From: Pycnococcus provasolii
Lineage: Eukaryota; Chlorophyta; Pseudoscourfieldiophyceae; Pseudoscourfieldiales
DNA length: 64,000 nt
Assembly (NCBI GenBank): GCA_049487715.1
Contig: CP150574.1
Coordinates: 248,001 to 312,000, forward strand
Reading direction: 5' to 3'
Shown in pieces: positions 9,256 to 19,192 of this stretch; positions within the stretch are counted from its first letter, which is position 1; every line of letters begins with the position of its first letter. The notes beneath the pieces are model-generated. The model searched no databases. It saw only the letters and a list, made by a program, of their open reading frames with translations, and was not told where the DNA came from. The translations under genes were made by a program, and so were the position numbers.

Positions 9256-10269
9256 ATGGCGGCGCACGTGGCGAATAGCAGACAGTCGTCAGTCGTTCAC
9301 TCGTCAACCAGGCGTGCTCGTGCGTTACACCGGCCACGGTCGGGGTGCGGTAGAAACCAGACGCAGGTTGCATCACGTGCCGGATGGCAATCCCAACAGA
9401 GCGAGCGACTCGCGGGGGTACTGTGTCGCTCGGGAATCACCGTGCCACTCGTTCCGGTAGACAAGGACGATACGCTATGGCAGAAGATCCGTGAGGAAGC
9501 ACGCGAGGCGTCTAATAACGAGCCAGCACTCGCTTCGTACCTGTATGCGACCGTGCTCGCGCACAGCACGCTGGAGCAGAGCATGGCGTTCCTCCTTGCG
9601 AATAAAATGGCCAGTCCCACTCTACTTGCAACGCAGGTGATGGAGCTGATAAGCGACGTGTACCTGAACGACTTCGAGGTGACCAAGGCGTTCAGACGGG
9701 ACCTCTGCGCGGCGTTTGACAAAGATCCAGCGTGCAGCACTTACGTGCAAGCGATGATACACTTCAAAGGCTTCCAGGCGATACAGTGCCACCGTGTGAG
9801 TCATCACCTGTACATGCAAGGTCGGCGCGCCCTTGCGCTTGCACTACAGAGTCGTGTCAGCGAACTCTTCCAGGTGGACATTCATCCAGGCGCAGTGCTC
9901 GGCGAGGGTATTCTGATTGACCACGCGACGGGCGTGGTAATTGGCGAGACGGCGGTGGTGGGGAATGGGTGCACGCTACTTCACCACGTCACGCTCGGCG
10001 GGAGCGGTAAGGACACTGGAAAACGCCACCCAACGCTTGGTGACGGCGTGCTAGTTGGCGCGGGTGCGACGCTTCTTGGTCCCATAAATGTGGGAGATGG
10101 CGCACGCATTGGCGCCGGTAGTCTTGTTTTAACGGACATTCCTGCAGGACGCACCGCTGTTGGCGTGCCGGCGAAGATTCTTGGCGGCGAGGTGAGTACA
10201 GCACCAGCGGCAGAGATGATGGACCAAACTGGATATATCAACGACTACGAGGGAACCTACATGATCTAA
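9256..10269 (+). CDS. SAT: Serine O-acetyltransferase
   Basis: A 337-residue enzyme that makes O-acetylserine from serine and acetyl-CoA, the first committed step of cysteine synthesis, in a complex with O-acetylserine (thiol)lyase. The N-terminal helical domain runs about 70-195 ('DTLWQKIREEAREASNNEP', 'FLLANKMASPTLL'). It is followed by the left-handed beta-helix: 'VDIHPGAVLGEGILIDHATG', 'VVIGETAVVGNGCTLLHHVT', 'LGGSGKDTGKRHPTLGDGV', 'GDGARIGAGSLVLTDIPAG'. The C-terminal tail, needed for the thiol-lyase complex, ends YMI, resembling the usual terminal Ile. The first 55 residues are Arg/Ser-rich without acidic residues, consistent with a plastid or mitochondrial transit peptide. The ATG at 9256 is the only upstream choice. 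Confidence 0.94.
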   Translation: MAAHVANSRQSSVVHSSTRRARALHRPRSGCGRNQTQVASRAGWQSQQSERLAGVLCRSGITVPLVPVDKDDTLWQKIREEAREASNNEPALASYLYATVLAHSTLEQSMAFLLANKMASPTLLATQVMELISDVYLNDFEVTKAFRRDLCAAFDKDPACSTYVQAMIHFKGFQAIQCHRVSHHLYMQGRRALALALQSRVSELFQVDIHPGAVLGEGILIDHATGVVIGETAVVGNGCTLLHHVTLGGSGKDTGKRHPTLGDGVLVGAGATLLGPINVGDGARIGAGSLVLTDIPAGRTAVGVPAKILGGEVSTAPAAEMMDQTGYINDYEGTYMI

Positions 10270-10661
10270 AAACGCTGGGCGGATATAAGCTAGCTATCTG
10301 AGGTAAGTGTATTGTTTTTTGTGTGTGTGTTTGCGCGCGCGAGCACAGCTTGTTGCAAATCGTAGTATCGCAATCATCCAACGTGTTCTACGATCTAGAA
10401 GTGTGCAAAATCGCTTGGCTAGGTCTAGGGATGGAGTACGGATTACGAAAATAATAAAGCTATGCACCAATACTCATCAGACCCCATGCCCACAATACAA
10501 AATCACCAACCTTAAAGATCGCTCATCTACTATGAAGTAACTGAACGTACCTTACTGTACTTTTTTTTTCCGTCTAACGGTCTTCCATTCACACTACTGT
10601 ATTGTACTAAAGTTTCATGGTCACAGTACCACTAACAAGCAGTTGCAATGGCGGTGGATTA
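10270..10661. other. Convergent 3' intergenic region
   Basis: 392 bp between convergent stops of SAT and the ketopantoate-reductase-like gene. AT-rich with short GT and poly-T runs (10561-10570). No gene seen. Confidence 0.5.
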
Positions 10662-11968
10662 CTACTCACTATATCTATAAATTGCTCCCCAGTCGTGCTT
10701 GGGAATTAGCGAGTCAGCTCGTGCATGGTCGCGCATGCGCGTGAGCACGAGCAAGGTTGCCATCCTCGGCGCGTCAACCTTGAGCACCTTCGCGAGCTCA
10801 ACATAAGCAGCGAGGATGTCCATCTCCATAGGCCGCTTGCGGAGAAGCTCTTGCAGCGCACTTGGCCGAACCGGATTGAACTTGTCGTACTTGGTGTCGC
10901 ACAACTTCAAGCGTTCCTCAGGACTTGTCATGGTCACTCCAGCAGCCTCACCCACGGCACGCGCCTCCGCCATGACAGCACCAGCGAGCTCACGAGCCTC
11001 TGCGTTTTCGCTGAGCATTCCCATATCGCACAGCGTGAGTGCGGCGATGAAATCGTACGACAGATGTCCCATTAGTTTGTTGAATATGACTGTCCAAAGT
11101 TCGGCTGGTGATGGCATGAGAACGACATCAAGATTCGCTTTGCACAGCATGCGAACGAGCGAGTCTGCTTTGGACATCAAGTACGTATCTGTGGTCGCCG
11201 CACCAATGTGGATGCGCTCGCTTGCGTCTTCGTGCTTTGGTCTGGTCACAATCAGAGGGGTATCAGAGTAAGACGGCATCTTTGTTCTGCCATAGCTTAT
11301 GGACTGACCAGTCAGATGGTCAATCAACTCGTCGTAGATCTCACCGCACCCGAAGAGTGCGCACCCGAGGCAACTTGTCACGGGCACGGCATCCGCGAGC
11401 ACACCGTTCGGGTCAATGCACGTCAGTTTGTGGCCCTTGACGGCGTCGCTGATATCGTCGGAGAGCGGGAAGAAGAAAGGCACGCCGTCCTGGGCAAACA
11501 GGAACGTGGTTTTGCGAGTGTAGCAGTCGTTTTCCGAAAGCGCCTTGAGGCTTGGTGCGAGTGCAGGGAGGTCCTCTGTCTTGCACGCGACGATGACGAT
11601 GTCGAACACCTCGCTTTGAACTTTGTCGACGCCCTCGACGACACGAACATCGTTCGGGCTGAGCTTTGTCACGGTCTTTCCATCGGCACCACCATGGACC
11701 CAAATCCCCTTATTTTGTATGCGCACGCCATAATCGTGACGTTGCACGGTGACTGTGAGGTCGGCGACTTGTCCCAGCCGCGCGGCGGTTAGCGCGCCCA
11801 CCGCAAGGTCTGCTCCGATGACGAGCACGCGGTCCCTTGCCTTGTTGTCGTGCTGCGAGTGAGAGGCCGAGGCAGAATGACTTGTCTTCTGCTGCTTGTT
11901 CTTCAGATTGTTACCACTTCCTGTTTCTGGCGCCTTTTCGGTGTTTGCTTTGCGCGTAAGACGAGGCA

Positions 11969-11969
<1 letters not shown>
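10662..11969 (-). CDS. Ketopantoate reductase-like oxidoreductase (ApbA/PanE family)
   Basis: 435 residues from the ATG at 11969. The open frame continues upstream only through a (TG)n repeat that would read as Cys-Val repeats with no ATG. The N-terminal Rossmann segment is 'RVLVIGADLAVGALTAARL', the domain interface is 'VIVACKTEDLPAL', and the C-terminal helical ApbA_C domain contains 'LWTVIFNKLMGHLSYDFIAAL'. Family members reduce 2-ketopantoate with NADPH in pantothenate synthesis. Two features are odd. The glycine-rich loop is GADLAVG rather than GxGxxG, and the Asn of the catalytic 'KLxxN' motif appears to be His (KLMGH). A different substrate or weak activity is possible. A basic, polar head (residues 1-45) precedes the fold. 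Confidence 0.72.

Positions 11970-12012
<43 letters not shown>
11970..12012. repeat. (CA)n microsatellite abutting a start codon
   Basis: 43 bp of pure CA (TG on the gene strand), ending directly at the ATG of the ketopantoate-reductase-like gene (11969). Confidence 0.95.
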
Positions 12013-12014
<2 letters not shown>

Positions 12015-12216
12015 CGGGTCCAACCAGTACTGGCGCACGCACTATGCTCTTTCTTATACTATATTTGGTACTGTAGTCTCCACCAAATACCAATATGTCG
12101 TGAACTTAACTTAAGGGGAGGGAACCCTCGCACCAGGGTAGTCTCCACAATATCGGCCGCGATGAGTGATGACGACGGTTGCACCACACTGGTCACACAC
12201 TCCGCACATCTCAAAG

Positions 12217-12291
12217 CTGATATCTGCCTTGATATCTGACATGAATATGCTGATATAGTCCCTGATATCTCTGCCAATATCTGACATATAT
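12217..12291. repeat. Cluster of GATATC-type motifs
   Basis: Five GATATCTG-like units within 75 bp (GATATCTGCC, GATATCTGAC, GATATAGTCC, GATATCTCTG, AATATCTGAC) in the divergent intergenic region. Possibly a factor-binding array or a decayed tandem repeat. Confidence 0.6.
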
Positions 12292-12444
12292 CGTTGGGAA
12301 AATCCAGGCCGCGAGGGAAAAACACGGCGCCAACAACAGCGGGACCACCCTAACAGTAAAGGAACGGACTGCCAGACTGCGCATTTGTGTGGGTTACGAT
12401 AGGGTTTTATTTACATATGATGGAGGAGTTGGTAAGGCTTAGGT

Positions 12445-12480
12445 GTTAGGGTTACCCTACCCTCCCCACCCTACCCTAAG
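12445..12480. repeat. Inverted telomere-like motif
   Basis: TTAGGGTTACCCTAC followed by CCTCCCCACCCTACCCTAAG. TAGGGT and ACCCTA form a short inverted pair. The tract sits between divergent genes. Confidence 0.6.
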
Positions 12481-12696
12481 GGGCCCCGCTCGCATTTGAA
12501 CTTCCTCCGCATTTGGCGTTGGCGCCAAGTCAATTGAAACGCCTCGGCGATGGCATTTCCTTTGAGCTTCTTCTTCTTTGCATGCGATACCGGTTCCCCT
12601 AGAGGGTTCCCCTGTTCTCTTTCAACCTCCTCACCCGCCTCCTCCAAATACGTCCTAGGGTACCAAATACGCTGGTTCGGGACCCCGCGCGCGCGC

Positions 12697-12735
12697 ACAA
12701 ATACAAATACAAATACAAATACAAATACAAATACA
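12697..12735. repeat. (ACAAAT)n hexanucleotide repeat
   Basis: Six and a half perfect copies, about 200 bp upstream of the gene starting at 12939. Confidence 0.95.
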
Positions 12736-12938
12736 TAGCAGTCCCATCAGCAGGTAGATACAGCGAGTGAGTGCATCTGGTTCGTCGAGGCTCCAGTTGT
12801 CAGTCAGTCAGTCTCTCACGTCTTACTTACTCTCTTAAGCTCGTTCACGCTGCTCACTGGCGCCTTAAGGTGCTCTCCTGCCTCACCGGGTACCTTGCTT
12901 ATCTGTGACTCGTCTCCCTTCACCTGTTTCAATTTCCT

Positions 12939-14580
12939 ATGGCGGCCGCTTATCTGCCCTCTTCGGGTGCGTTCTCGGGGGAAGCGCCTCTGGGGACATC
13001 CTCTGGAGTCGCCTTGCCGTCGTCAGCTTCGATGCAGAACGCGAGCCTTGCGCTGTACGGAAGCCCGTCTTCGCCGCCAAAGGCGAGTCAAATAAGCATG
13101 TCACCTTCTGCGACCAAGGTGCCGCTGCACCGCGCGGCGAACCTTCAGAAGGCGCTCATGGGAGCGCTGCAGCGACTATCAACGCGACCAAGGTCGCCCA
13201 TGACGGACGCGGACGCTGAAACGCGCGTTATCGCAGGTGTCAGGTACGAAAAAGTCGCCTTGGCAAAACAAAGTTTTACCAAATGCGCCCACTGGTGATG
13301 AACGCACACTAACATCATGAACAACACCCTCACAAATACGCAGAGACATGCTCGACACGCTCGAGGAGAACCTGATGAACCTGCACGAACTTGAAGAGGG
13401 CCGCGCACACGGCGACTTAACGACCCTGCTTGGCGAACTGGACCGCGCACGCGTGGAACTTCTCAAGCTTGCTCAGAGTGGCTTGCCGATCGTTCGCACA
13501 GAGTCGGCGGTCATGCAGGACATTATCGCGTTCGCATCTATGTCCGACGCCATGGCGATACCGGCAAGCCCTGCGCGCGCATCGCCGTCATCCTTGCACA
13601 GCCAAGGTCACCACTCTCACCACTCTTACCACCAGCGCGTGTCACCCGCGGTGTCGCCGGAGCCGAGCAGGACGCGCGTCGTCCGCGTCCCCGAATCGCC
13701 AAAGGCGTCGCACGAAAGTCCGCTGCCCCCGAGGCCAAGGCGCTCTTTTGGAACGGACGTTTCCAACAACATAGCCGCCGCCGAAACAACGCGTGCAAGC
13801 GCACTCTCACCAGCCCGCAAGCTCGCTGTGCCTCCAAGAATTGTGCTTCCACCTCCGCCGCACCGCGAACTTTACCGCAGTCCCTCGACGGGGCTTCCTA
13901 TGTCTATCGACGAGGCCGGTGAGCCACTGGACAGGCCATGGGAGAATGCTGCCGCGGAGGAGCGCGAAGCTGTGAATGCGGAGACGGCGAAGGAGGCGTC
14001 GTCTAAGACGCCCACGTCGCATGATCCCGCGAGCTTGCGACCACCAAGTGCGCTGAAGAAGAAACGAGAGTCTATGCACGTCACCATCCAAGAGCCGCAC
14101 GAGGGCAGTGATCATGAACTTGCGAAAACTCCCGAGGCGACTGCAGCAATTGCAGTGGCGATTGCAAATCGCGCGGAGCGTGGTGAGATCCAGGCGACTA
14201 AAATGGAAAAGTCGAGGCGCGCGAAGTCACCTTCATCGTCACCCGTAACCCGCGTGGCACGCTCACTGCTAGGATGGTGCGTTCTTGGTTTCACCGGGCT
14301 GACCGTGAGCTATACCGTGGCAGAGCTGCGAGCTGCGCGAACGCGTCACATTACCGCCGCACGTCGCCGGGCAGCTGGAGTTCGTCGTGCAGCAGTGCGT
14401 CGAACGGCAACTTCCCCGATGGCCGCTGCACTGCGATCGGACCCCACGCAATTGGCGATCCCGTCTCTACCACAGCCGCTAGCGGCGCCGCCGCCGATCG
14501 TTAGCCATTCGCGTGAGAGAAATACGAGCTCCCCTTCGCCCACAGGGTTACCTCTTGACGTGCTTGCTGGGCAAGGCTAA
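12939..14580 (+). CDS. Single-TM, Ser/Pro-rich protein, function unknown (one intron)
   Basis: Two exons, 12939-13243 and 13344-14580, give 513 residues. Exon 1 ends in phase 2 (AG|GTACGA) and the acceptor ACGCAG|A restores an Arg codon, so the reading frame runs on as VIAGVR-DMLDTLEENL. Residues about 70-150 are helical and charged (coiled-coil-like), residues 170-350 are Ser/Pro/Ala-rich with many SP sites, and residues about 410-430 ('LLGWCVLGFTGLTVSYTVAEL') are one membrane span followed by an Arg-rich segment. No known domain is recognised. The layout suggests a membrane-anchored adaptor with most of the protein on one side. Function is unknown. Confidence 0.7.
13244..13343 (+). other. 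Spliceosomal intron, 100 bp
   Basis: GTACGA donor, CGCAG acceptor, and a branch-like CACTAAC at about 13306-13312. The downstream and upstream frames agree only with this splice. Confidence 0.8.
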
Positions 14581-14677
14581 GGAGTGGTGGTAAGAGCACC
14601 TCAGCCACGGGCGGGGAGTGGCACGGTACCAAAAAAAAGCGTTTCATCGGGTAAAACGTTTTTGCTCTTGTTAAACT

Positions 14678-14682
14678 TTACA
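14678..14682 (-). terminator. TGTAA poly(A) signal for the acidic EF-hand-like gene
   Basis: TTACA on the plus strand, 14 bp past the minus-strand stop at 14696 and within the 115-bp convergent junction. Confidence 0.5.
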
Positions 14683-14695
14683 TCGTGTCTGTCTG

Positions 14696-16813
14696 TCACT
14701 CGAAAGGGTCGTCATGTTCCCCGTCATCTTCTAGTGCACCCATCTGCTGCAGCGGAATTTGCATAATTTGTTCCTCAATAAGTTGCTCCACCTTGATATG
14801 CAGTGCGAGATACTGATCTGGGTTCCATATGTCAGCAATTCGTGCGATGCACTCTTTGAATTCTCCGTACACGAGCTCCGAATCGTCGTCATCTGCCGCA
14901 CCATCCTCTCCTGACACATGCTCAATCTCATGGCCGCGTACACGGTCCATGAGTTCCACCTCCTTCTTTCGCTGCTCCTCCTCCGCCACCTCCGCCAAAG
15001 TACCTTCCTCAGGTACAGCCCCCTCCTCAGCAGCAGCTCCTCCCTCGCCACTTGGTTCACTCGGTTCCTCCTCCGCATCCTCTGCGATCGCGTCCATCGC
15101 GGCAGGTGCAGGCTCGGCTTCTTGTGCCTCTGCATCACTATTCTCCTCCGACTTGGGCTTGCCCATTCCCGCTAATCCGCCCTTGAATTTTCCGAGCAGA
15201 TTGTCCATGGCCATTGTCTGGGCCTTACTGCCTCGTCGTGCTGTAAGCATTTTTGCAAGCTCAGCTTTCTTGGATTTGCTCGACGTCCTTTGCAGCTTTC
15301 CCTCCTCGCCTTCGGGAATATCCTCGTCGTCGTCCTCCTCCTCCTCTTCCGCTGCCGCACTTGCCTGCGACGCGATGAAGACCTGCACAGCCTTGTCCTC
15401 CGTGAAGAACTCAGAGAAGAGCTTGGCATCGATGCAGAATTGTGAAAATTCCTGGAGCGACATGGTGTTGCGGTTCCCCACCGAATCCAGTCCAGCGTAA
15501 AACTTGTAAAGCGTGTCGAGCCGGAACTGGTGGTGCAGGAAAACCTTTTTCAGCGACTTGGACTTCATCTTCTTGCGGAATCCCTCGATGTTGACCTTCG
15601 ACGCCTTTGGGAGCACGTCCTCCTTGATGAACTTGCGCGTGCGATCCGCGTGCCGCTTGCAATCCTTCGGGTACACCTCCGCGGCGACGCGAATCAAGCT
15701 GTGGAGAAATTCGTACAGCAGCATTTCGTGGTCCGGGTTCGTCTCGTCCTGAATAAACTTTCCCGTTTCGTCGCGCTCCCAGTTGGCGCGCACGAAGATG
15801 ATGTCCGTGATCTGCTTTGACAGCGTCTTTGGCTCTTCAGTTCCCCACTGCGATACGCGCTCAATGTCGCTCATGAACTGGTGAAACTCCATCTGCGACA
15901 CGGTAAAGGCGCTGCTATTTGGATCCTTGCCCGGCATCGGCGCAGAGTCGTCCACCTGCTCCTCCTGGTCGAGGGCACAGTAGTGGCGGAATACCGCGCG
16001 CAGCTGGCTGTAGTAGTCCCATATGCTGAGCCTGAGGTCCTTCCAGCCCTCCTCGTCCTCCTTTTTCATCATCGCCGCTACCTCAGGCTTGATGCGCTTC
16101 CAGCACTTGTTAAACTCGCGCCAGTCAGCCTTGCGTGCTGCGTCCATATCCTCGTCCTCCTCCTCGCTGCTAATTTCCTCCACTTCCTCCTCCACTTCCT
16201 CCTCCGGCTCCTCCTCCAGGCGACTCATCATGCCGCCCTTGTTGCCCCATGGTGGCGCACGGAAGAAGGGACGCTGCGCAGCGATGTCGCGCATGCTGCG
16301 TGTGAAGTCAGCGGAAGAGGCGGCATCCGCGGGACTATGACGGAAGCTTCGCAGGAGCGCGCGTCCGGTGGCAACATGGCTGCGCGTGTTGCTCTTGTCA
16401 CGAGCCAGCCTTATGCAGAACTCCCGCGAGGTGACGAGTTTATGGCTCGGGTGCACAAGGCTAGAGTTGAGCAGCTTCTCGCTTGTGGTTCTCCGTCTTG
16501 ACACGAATGTGTGCTGCGGAATCGGCGCCACTTTCGGCTGGTTGAACGCGTGACCGACTCTTGTCACGGGGCACTCGTACAAGCGCACCTTCTCTGTGCC
16601 CGCGGCACTGCCCCACTTGTTCTGGCCAACGTTGTTGTGTCCGGTGAACCAGCTCGAGCTGTATGCTTGCACTGTTGCGAGCGACGCGTGTCCTTCCTCG
16701 AGAGGCACTGGACTCTCTGTGGCTGGCGGCGGCGCGACGGACTGTGCAGAAGCTTCGTTTTGTAGGTGACTTTTTTGTTCTTCCGGAGCCGTGGCGGCCT
16801 GCGCCTCTGCCAT
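14696..16813 (-). CDS. Large acidic EF-hand-like protein, possibly ciliary
   Basis: 705 residues from the ATG at 16813. An acidic tract (about 200-225, mostly Glu/Asp) precedes a helical core. The core has pairs of segments such as 'LRLSIWDYYSQLRAVFRHY' followed by 'FTVSQMEFHQFMSDIERV', and 'FRLDTLYKFYAGLDSVG' followed by 'MSLQEFSQFCIDAKLF'. It also has 'MLLYEFLHSLIRVAAEVYP' and 'LVYGEFKECIARIADIW'. The helix-x-(L/Y)xEFxxF rhythm is that of divergent EF-hands, although the calcium loops lack a full set of Asp/Glu ligands. Glu/Ala-rich linkers occur at about 480-640. Similar modules are common in flagella-associated proteins of green algae, so a ciliary role is possible, but this is inference. 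Confidence 0.6.
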   Translation of the reverse strand: MAEAQAATAPEEQKSHLQNEASAQSVAPPPATESPVPLEEGHASLATVQAYSSSWFTGHNNVGQNKWGSAAGTEKVRLYECPVTRVGHAFNQPKVAPIPQHTFVSRRRTTSEKLLNSSLVHPSHKLVTSREFCIRLARDKSNTRSHVATGRALLRSFRHSPADAASSADFTRSMRDIAAQRPFFRAPPWGNKGGMMSRLEEEPEEEVEEEVEEISSEEEDEDMDAARKADWREFNKCWKRIKPEVAAMMKKEDEEGWKDLRLSIWDYYSQLRAVFRHYCALDQEEQVDDSAPMPGKDPNSSAFTVSQMEFHQFMSDIERVSQWGTEEPKTLSKQITDIIFVRANWERDETGKFIQDETNPDHEMLLYEFLHSLIRVAAEVYPKDCKRHADRTRKFIKEDVLPKASKVNIEGFRKKMKSKSLKKVFLHHQFRLDTLYKFYAGLDSVGNRNTMSLQEFSQFCIDAKLFSEFFTEDKAVQVFIASQASAAAEEEEEDDDEDIPEGEEGKLQRTSSKSKKAELAKMLTARRGSKAQTMAMDNLLGKFKGGLAGMGKPKSEENSDAEAQEAEPAPAAMDAIAEDAEEEPSEPSGEGGAAAEEGAVPEEGTLAEVAEEEQRKKEVELMDRVRGHEIEHVSGEDGAADDDDSELVYGEFKECIARIADIWNPDQYLALHIKVEQLIEEQIMQIPLQQMGALEDDGEHDDPFE

Positions 16814-17380
16814 GTTTGCAGCTAGCTCTAGTGGTTCTCTTATTCAGGCTCTGTCCTTAATAACGCGTGCTTTTCTTACGGCACACTCGCTAAAAGTTCG
16901 TGAGGCTAACGACAAAAGCAGCGCTATAAGACAGACGCTCGCAGACGTTATAATTGGTCGCTGAACCAATTGTTGACCCCGGCCGTTAAGGTCCACTCAC
17001 CGCAGTGCAGTAATAAGCTCCGAATACAAGCAAACAACACGCGCACAAAGAAACGACACAGAGAAGCGAACACACAACAAACGACGCTTGTTGGCTGACA
17101 CCTAGGAAGTACCTGTCCGATAGTTCCGCTGTGAGGTGTGATGGAGGGACGGAGGTAGAGTGGGCGACTTACGCGACGTAACCCGACCCAAAGCAACCCT
17201 TGGCTGCTTGGTGTCCTATCATAGGTAGAAGAAACAAGGCGTGCGCAAGGCAAAGCGGCCTGTGGTGGCCCTCTGGGTGGTGGTCTCCGGGCGGAGGTGC
17301 TCGACTGTCCGACACACTGATCACCATCAGGGATTCAGGGCAACGCCTTGTTGTCTTCTCTTCTGACTTCTCTCTCTCCA

Positions 17381-17411
<31 letters not shown>

Positions 17412-17941
17412 TCACACGCACACACACGCACACGGCACACATGGCTGCATGGAAATTGGAATCAGGTTCGCAAAACGGCAAAAGCATGGGAGCCCCACTG
17501 TCACTGGTCTCGGGTCTCTCCGCGTGTAATAGATAGTCTAGGTACGCCCTCCTGCAGTCCTCCTTCGTTGTGTGGTACCTTTAGACCTGTGCCTCTCGTT
17601 CGCGCTGCTCGCTCTTCTGTCATCTGTCATCTGTCTTGGACTTGGACTCCTTGCAGTGCATGGTGGTTGGCACTTGGCATGGGGGGAGGGAAGGTGGGGA
17701 GGGATGGTATTGGCATTTGGCGACTGGCGAGGGACCGGTACACTGGTGATTATGGTCGCAACTTGTGGAAACTTTGAATGGTATATCCTTACGGTAGGGT
17801 GGGTCCATGTGAGAAATCTCTCGCACCAGGTCGGGGGGTTAGGTCGCTCGCTCGGTCGATTGGGTCGAACGCACCTCCCGTCGGTTTGTCGTCGTGGTCC
17901 CGTCAAACGTTGGGGTGGTTGGGTCCTGTAAGTCCATCGCC
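16814..17941. other. Divergent intergenic region
   Basis: About 1.1 kb between the EF-hand-like gene and the nucleoside-hydrolase homologue. No gene is supported. It includes the microsatellite at 17379-17440 and a GGGGGGTTAGG motif at about 17831. Confidence 0.45.
17379..17440. repeat. (ACGC)n / (CACA)n microsatellite
   Basis: About eight ACGC/CGCA units followed by CA-rich sequence in a divergent promoter region. Confidence 0.9.
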
Positions 17942-19192
17942 ATGGCAACCATGGCCGTGGTGCTCGACACCGACATCGGCCAGTTCATTGACGACACGTT
18001 TGCTCTCTTCTATTTGCTTACTCGTATTCCGAAAAATGCACGCCTGCTCGTCGTCGCCTCTTCAACTGCACCTGACATTCGCGCAGAAATCGCGAAGCAA
18101 CACCTCATCGCGGCAGGAAGGCAAGCAGTGCCTGTTGCAATTGGAAAGCCGCCTGCAGGTAAGGCGACTTCAAGGTTCGCGGGGCCGCTTGCGTCTTGGG
18201 GTGCGGAGCTTACACCAGAAGAACGTGCAAGCTTGCTCAGAGATGCGTCAGCAGCAGTGGCGACGCTTGTGACCGAAGCGTCGGAGTGCATTTACATCGC
18301 AATCGGCCCGCTGACGAACGCCGCAGACTTTTCCGTGCGCTTCCCACACCTAGCAGGAAAATGCAGGCTAGTGTGCATGGCCGGGTCTGTAAAGCCAGAC
18401 GTTGCGCTGCCTTGGGGCGAAACTACGCCCGTAGCTGAACTTAACGTGGCCATGGATGCCAGTGCGGCGCAAATAGCCCTGGAAGGGAATTGGAGCGGCA
18501 CGCCACTTTTTGCAGACGTTTCTCTTGGTTGTGATGTTATGCTCCAGGGGCACTCGTGGAAGAAGCACGTAATCAAGGCAAAATCTGGCACGGTGGCCGC
18601 AGCAGCCTTAGACGCATACCAAAGGTGGCACGACTCTGCGGTGTCGAACCCGACGCAGTATCCCATGGCGGCGAGCGAGGCGCGCGCCACACCTATTTCG
18701 TCTGGAACACCGAGCCTTTTCGATGTGACCGCGATCGAGCTGGCGTTCGAGCACACCTCGGGTGCGAGTGTGACGTATCCGATGCTGCGAACATCATGTC
18801 CGTCCAATTTCACGTCGACTGGGTTCACGATGTGCGGGCCGCACTGGGGCGGGTGTTCGAATCATAGTTCACAGCCATGCCCATCGCGTGGCGCTGTTCA
18901 AACCATCTTCGCGACAGATTTTGCAACTCCCAGCTCGCTTCAGAAGTTCGTCCACGACGTCTGTGTCTCACTCGACACCGCTCGAATCAATTCCTTTGAG
19001 CTTGCTGGTGGCGGTGGTGGTGTCGGCGGCACTAGTATTTGGAGTGCACTCGTTGGTTTCTTTGGCATCGCAATGCTCTCTGTTGCTTGCTTAACCGTCT
19101 GGCGACGGCGTCAAAATGCGCGCAGCCACCGTTTCCTCGCACTGGACAGCCAAACTCACGACGAAAAGACGACGGAGGCTGACACGCTGTAA
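17942..19192 (+). CDS. Membrane-anchored nucleoside hydrolase homologue (IUNH family)
   Basis: 416 residues from the ATG at 17942; the frame opens upstream only at a GTG. The N-terminus has 'VVLDTDIGQFIDDTFALFYL', the DTDxxxxxDD metal site (D9, D11, D17, D18) of inosine-uridine nucleoside hydrolases, which split ribonucleosides into base and ribose. 'IYIAIGPLTNAADF' and 'VCMAGSVKPDVALPWGETT' also match the fold. The region that usually carries the catalytic His reads 'TPSLFDVTAIELAF', with no His in the expected place. A C-terminal span ('IWSALVGFFGIAMLSVACLTV', about 365-387) followed by RRRQ suggests tail anchoring. There is no clear signal peptide. Binding or an altered reaction is possible. 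Confidence 0.72.
   Translation: MATMAVVLDTDIGQFIDDTFALFYLLTRIPKNARLLVVASSTAPDIRAEIAKQHLIAAGRQAVPVAIGKPPAGKATSRFAGPLASWGAELTPEERASLLRDASAAVATLVTEASECIYIAIGPLTNAADFSVRFPHLAGKCRLVCMAGSVKPDVALPWGETTPVAELNVAMDASAAQIALEGNWSGTPLFADVSLGCDVMLQGHSWKKHVIKAKSGTVAAAALDAYQRWHDSAVSNPTQYPMAASEARATPISSGTPSLFDVTAIELAFEHTSGASVTYPMLRTSCPSNFTSTGFTMCGPHWGGCSNHSSQPCPSRGAVQTIFATDFATPSSLQKFVHDVCVSLDTARINSFELAGGGGGVGGTSIWSALVGFFGIAMLSVACLTVWRRRQNARSHRFLALDSQTHDEKTTEADTL

Noticed and set aside
9256-10269. Bacterial-type horizontal transfer of serine acetyltransferase
   Set aside because: The N-terminal transit-like extension and base composition match the neighbours, and plants have the same family.
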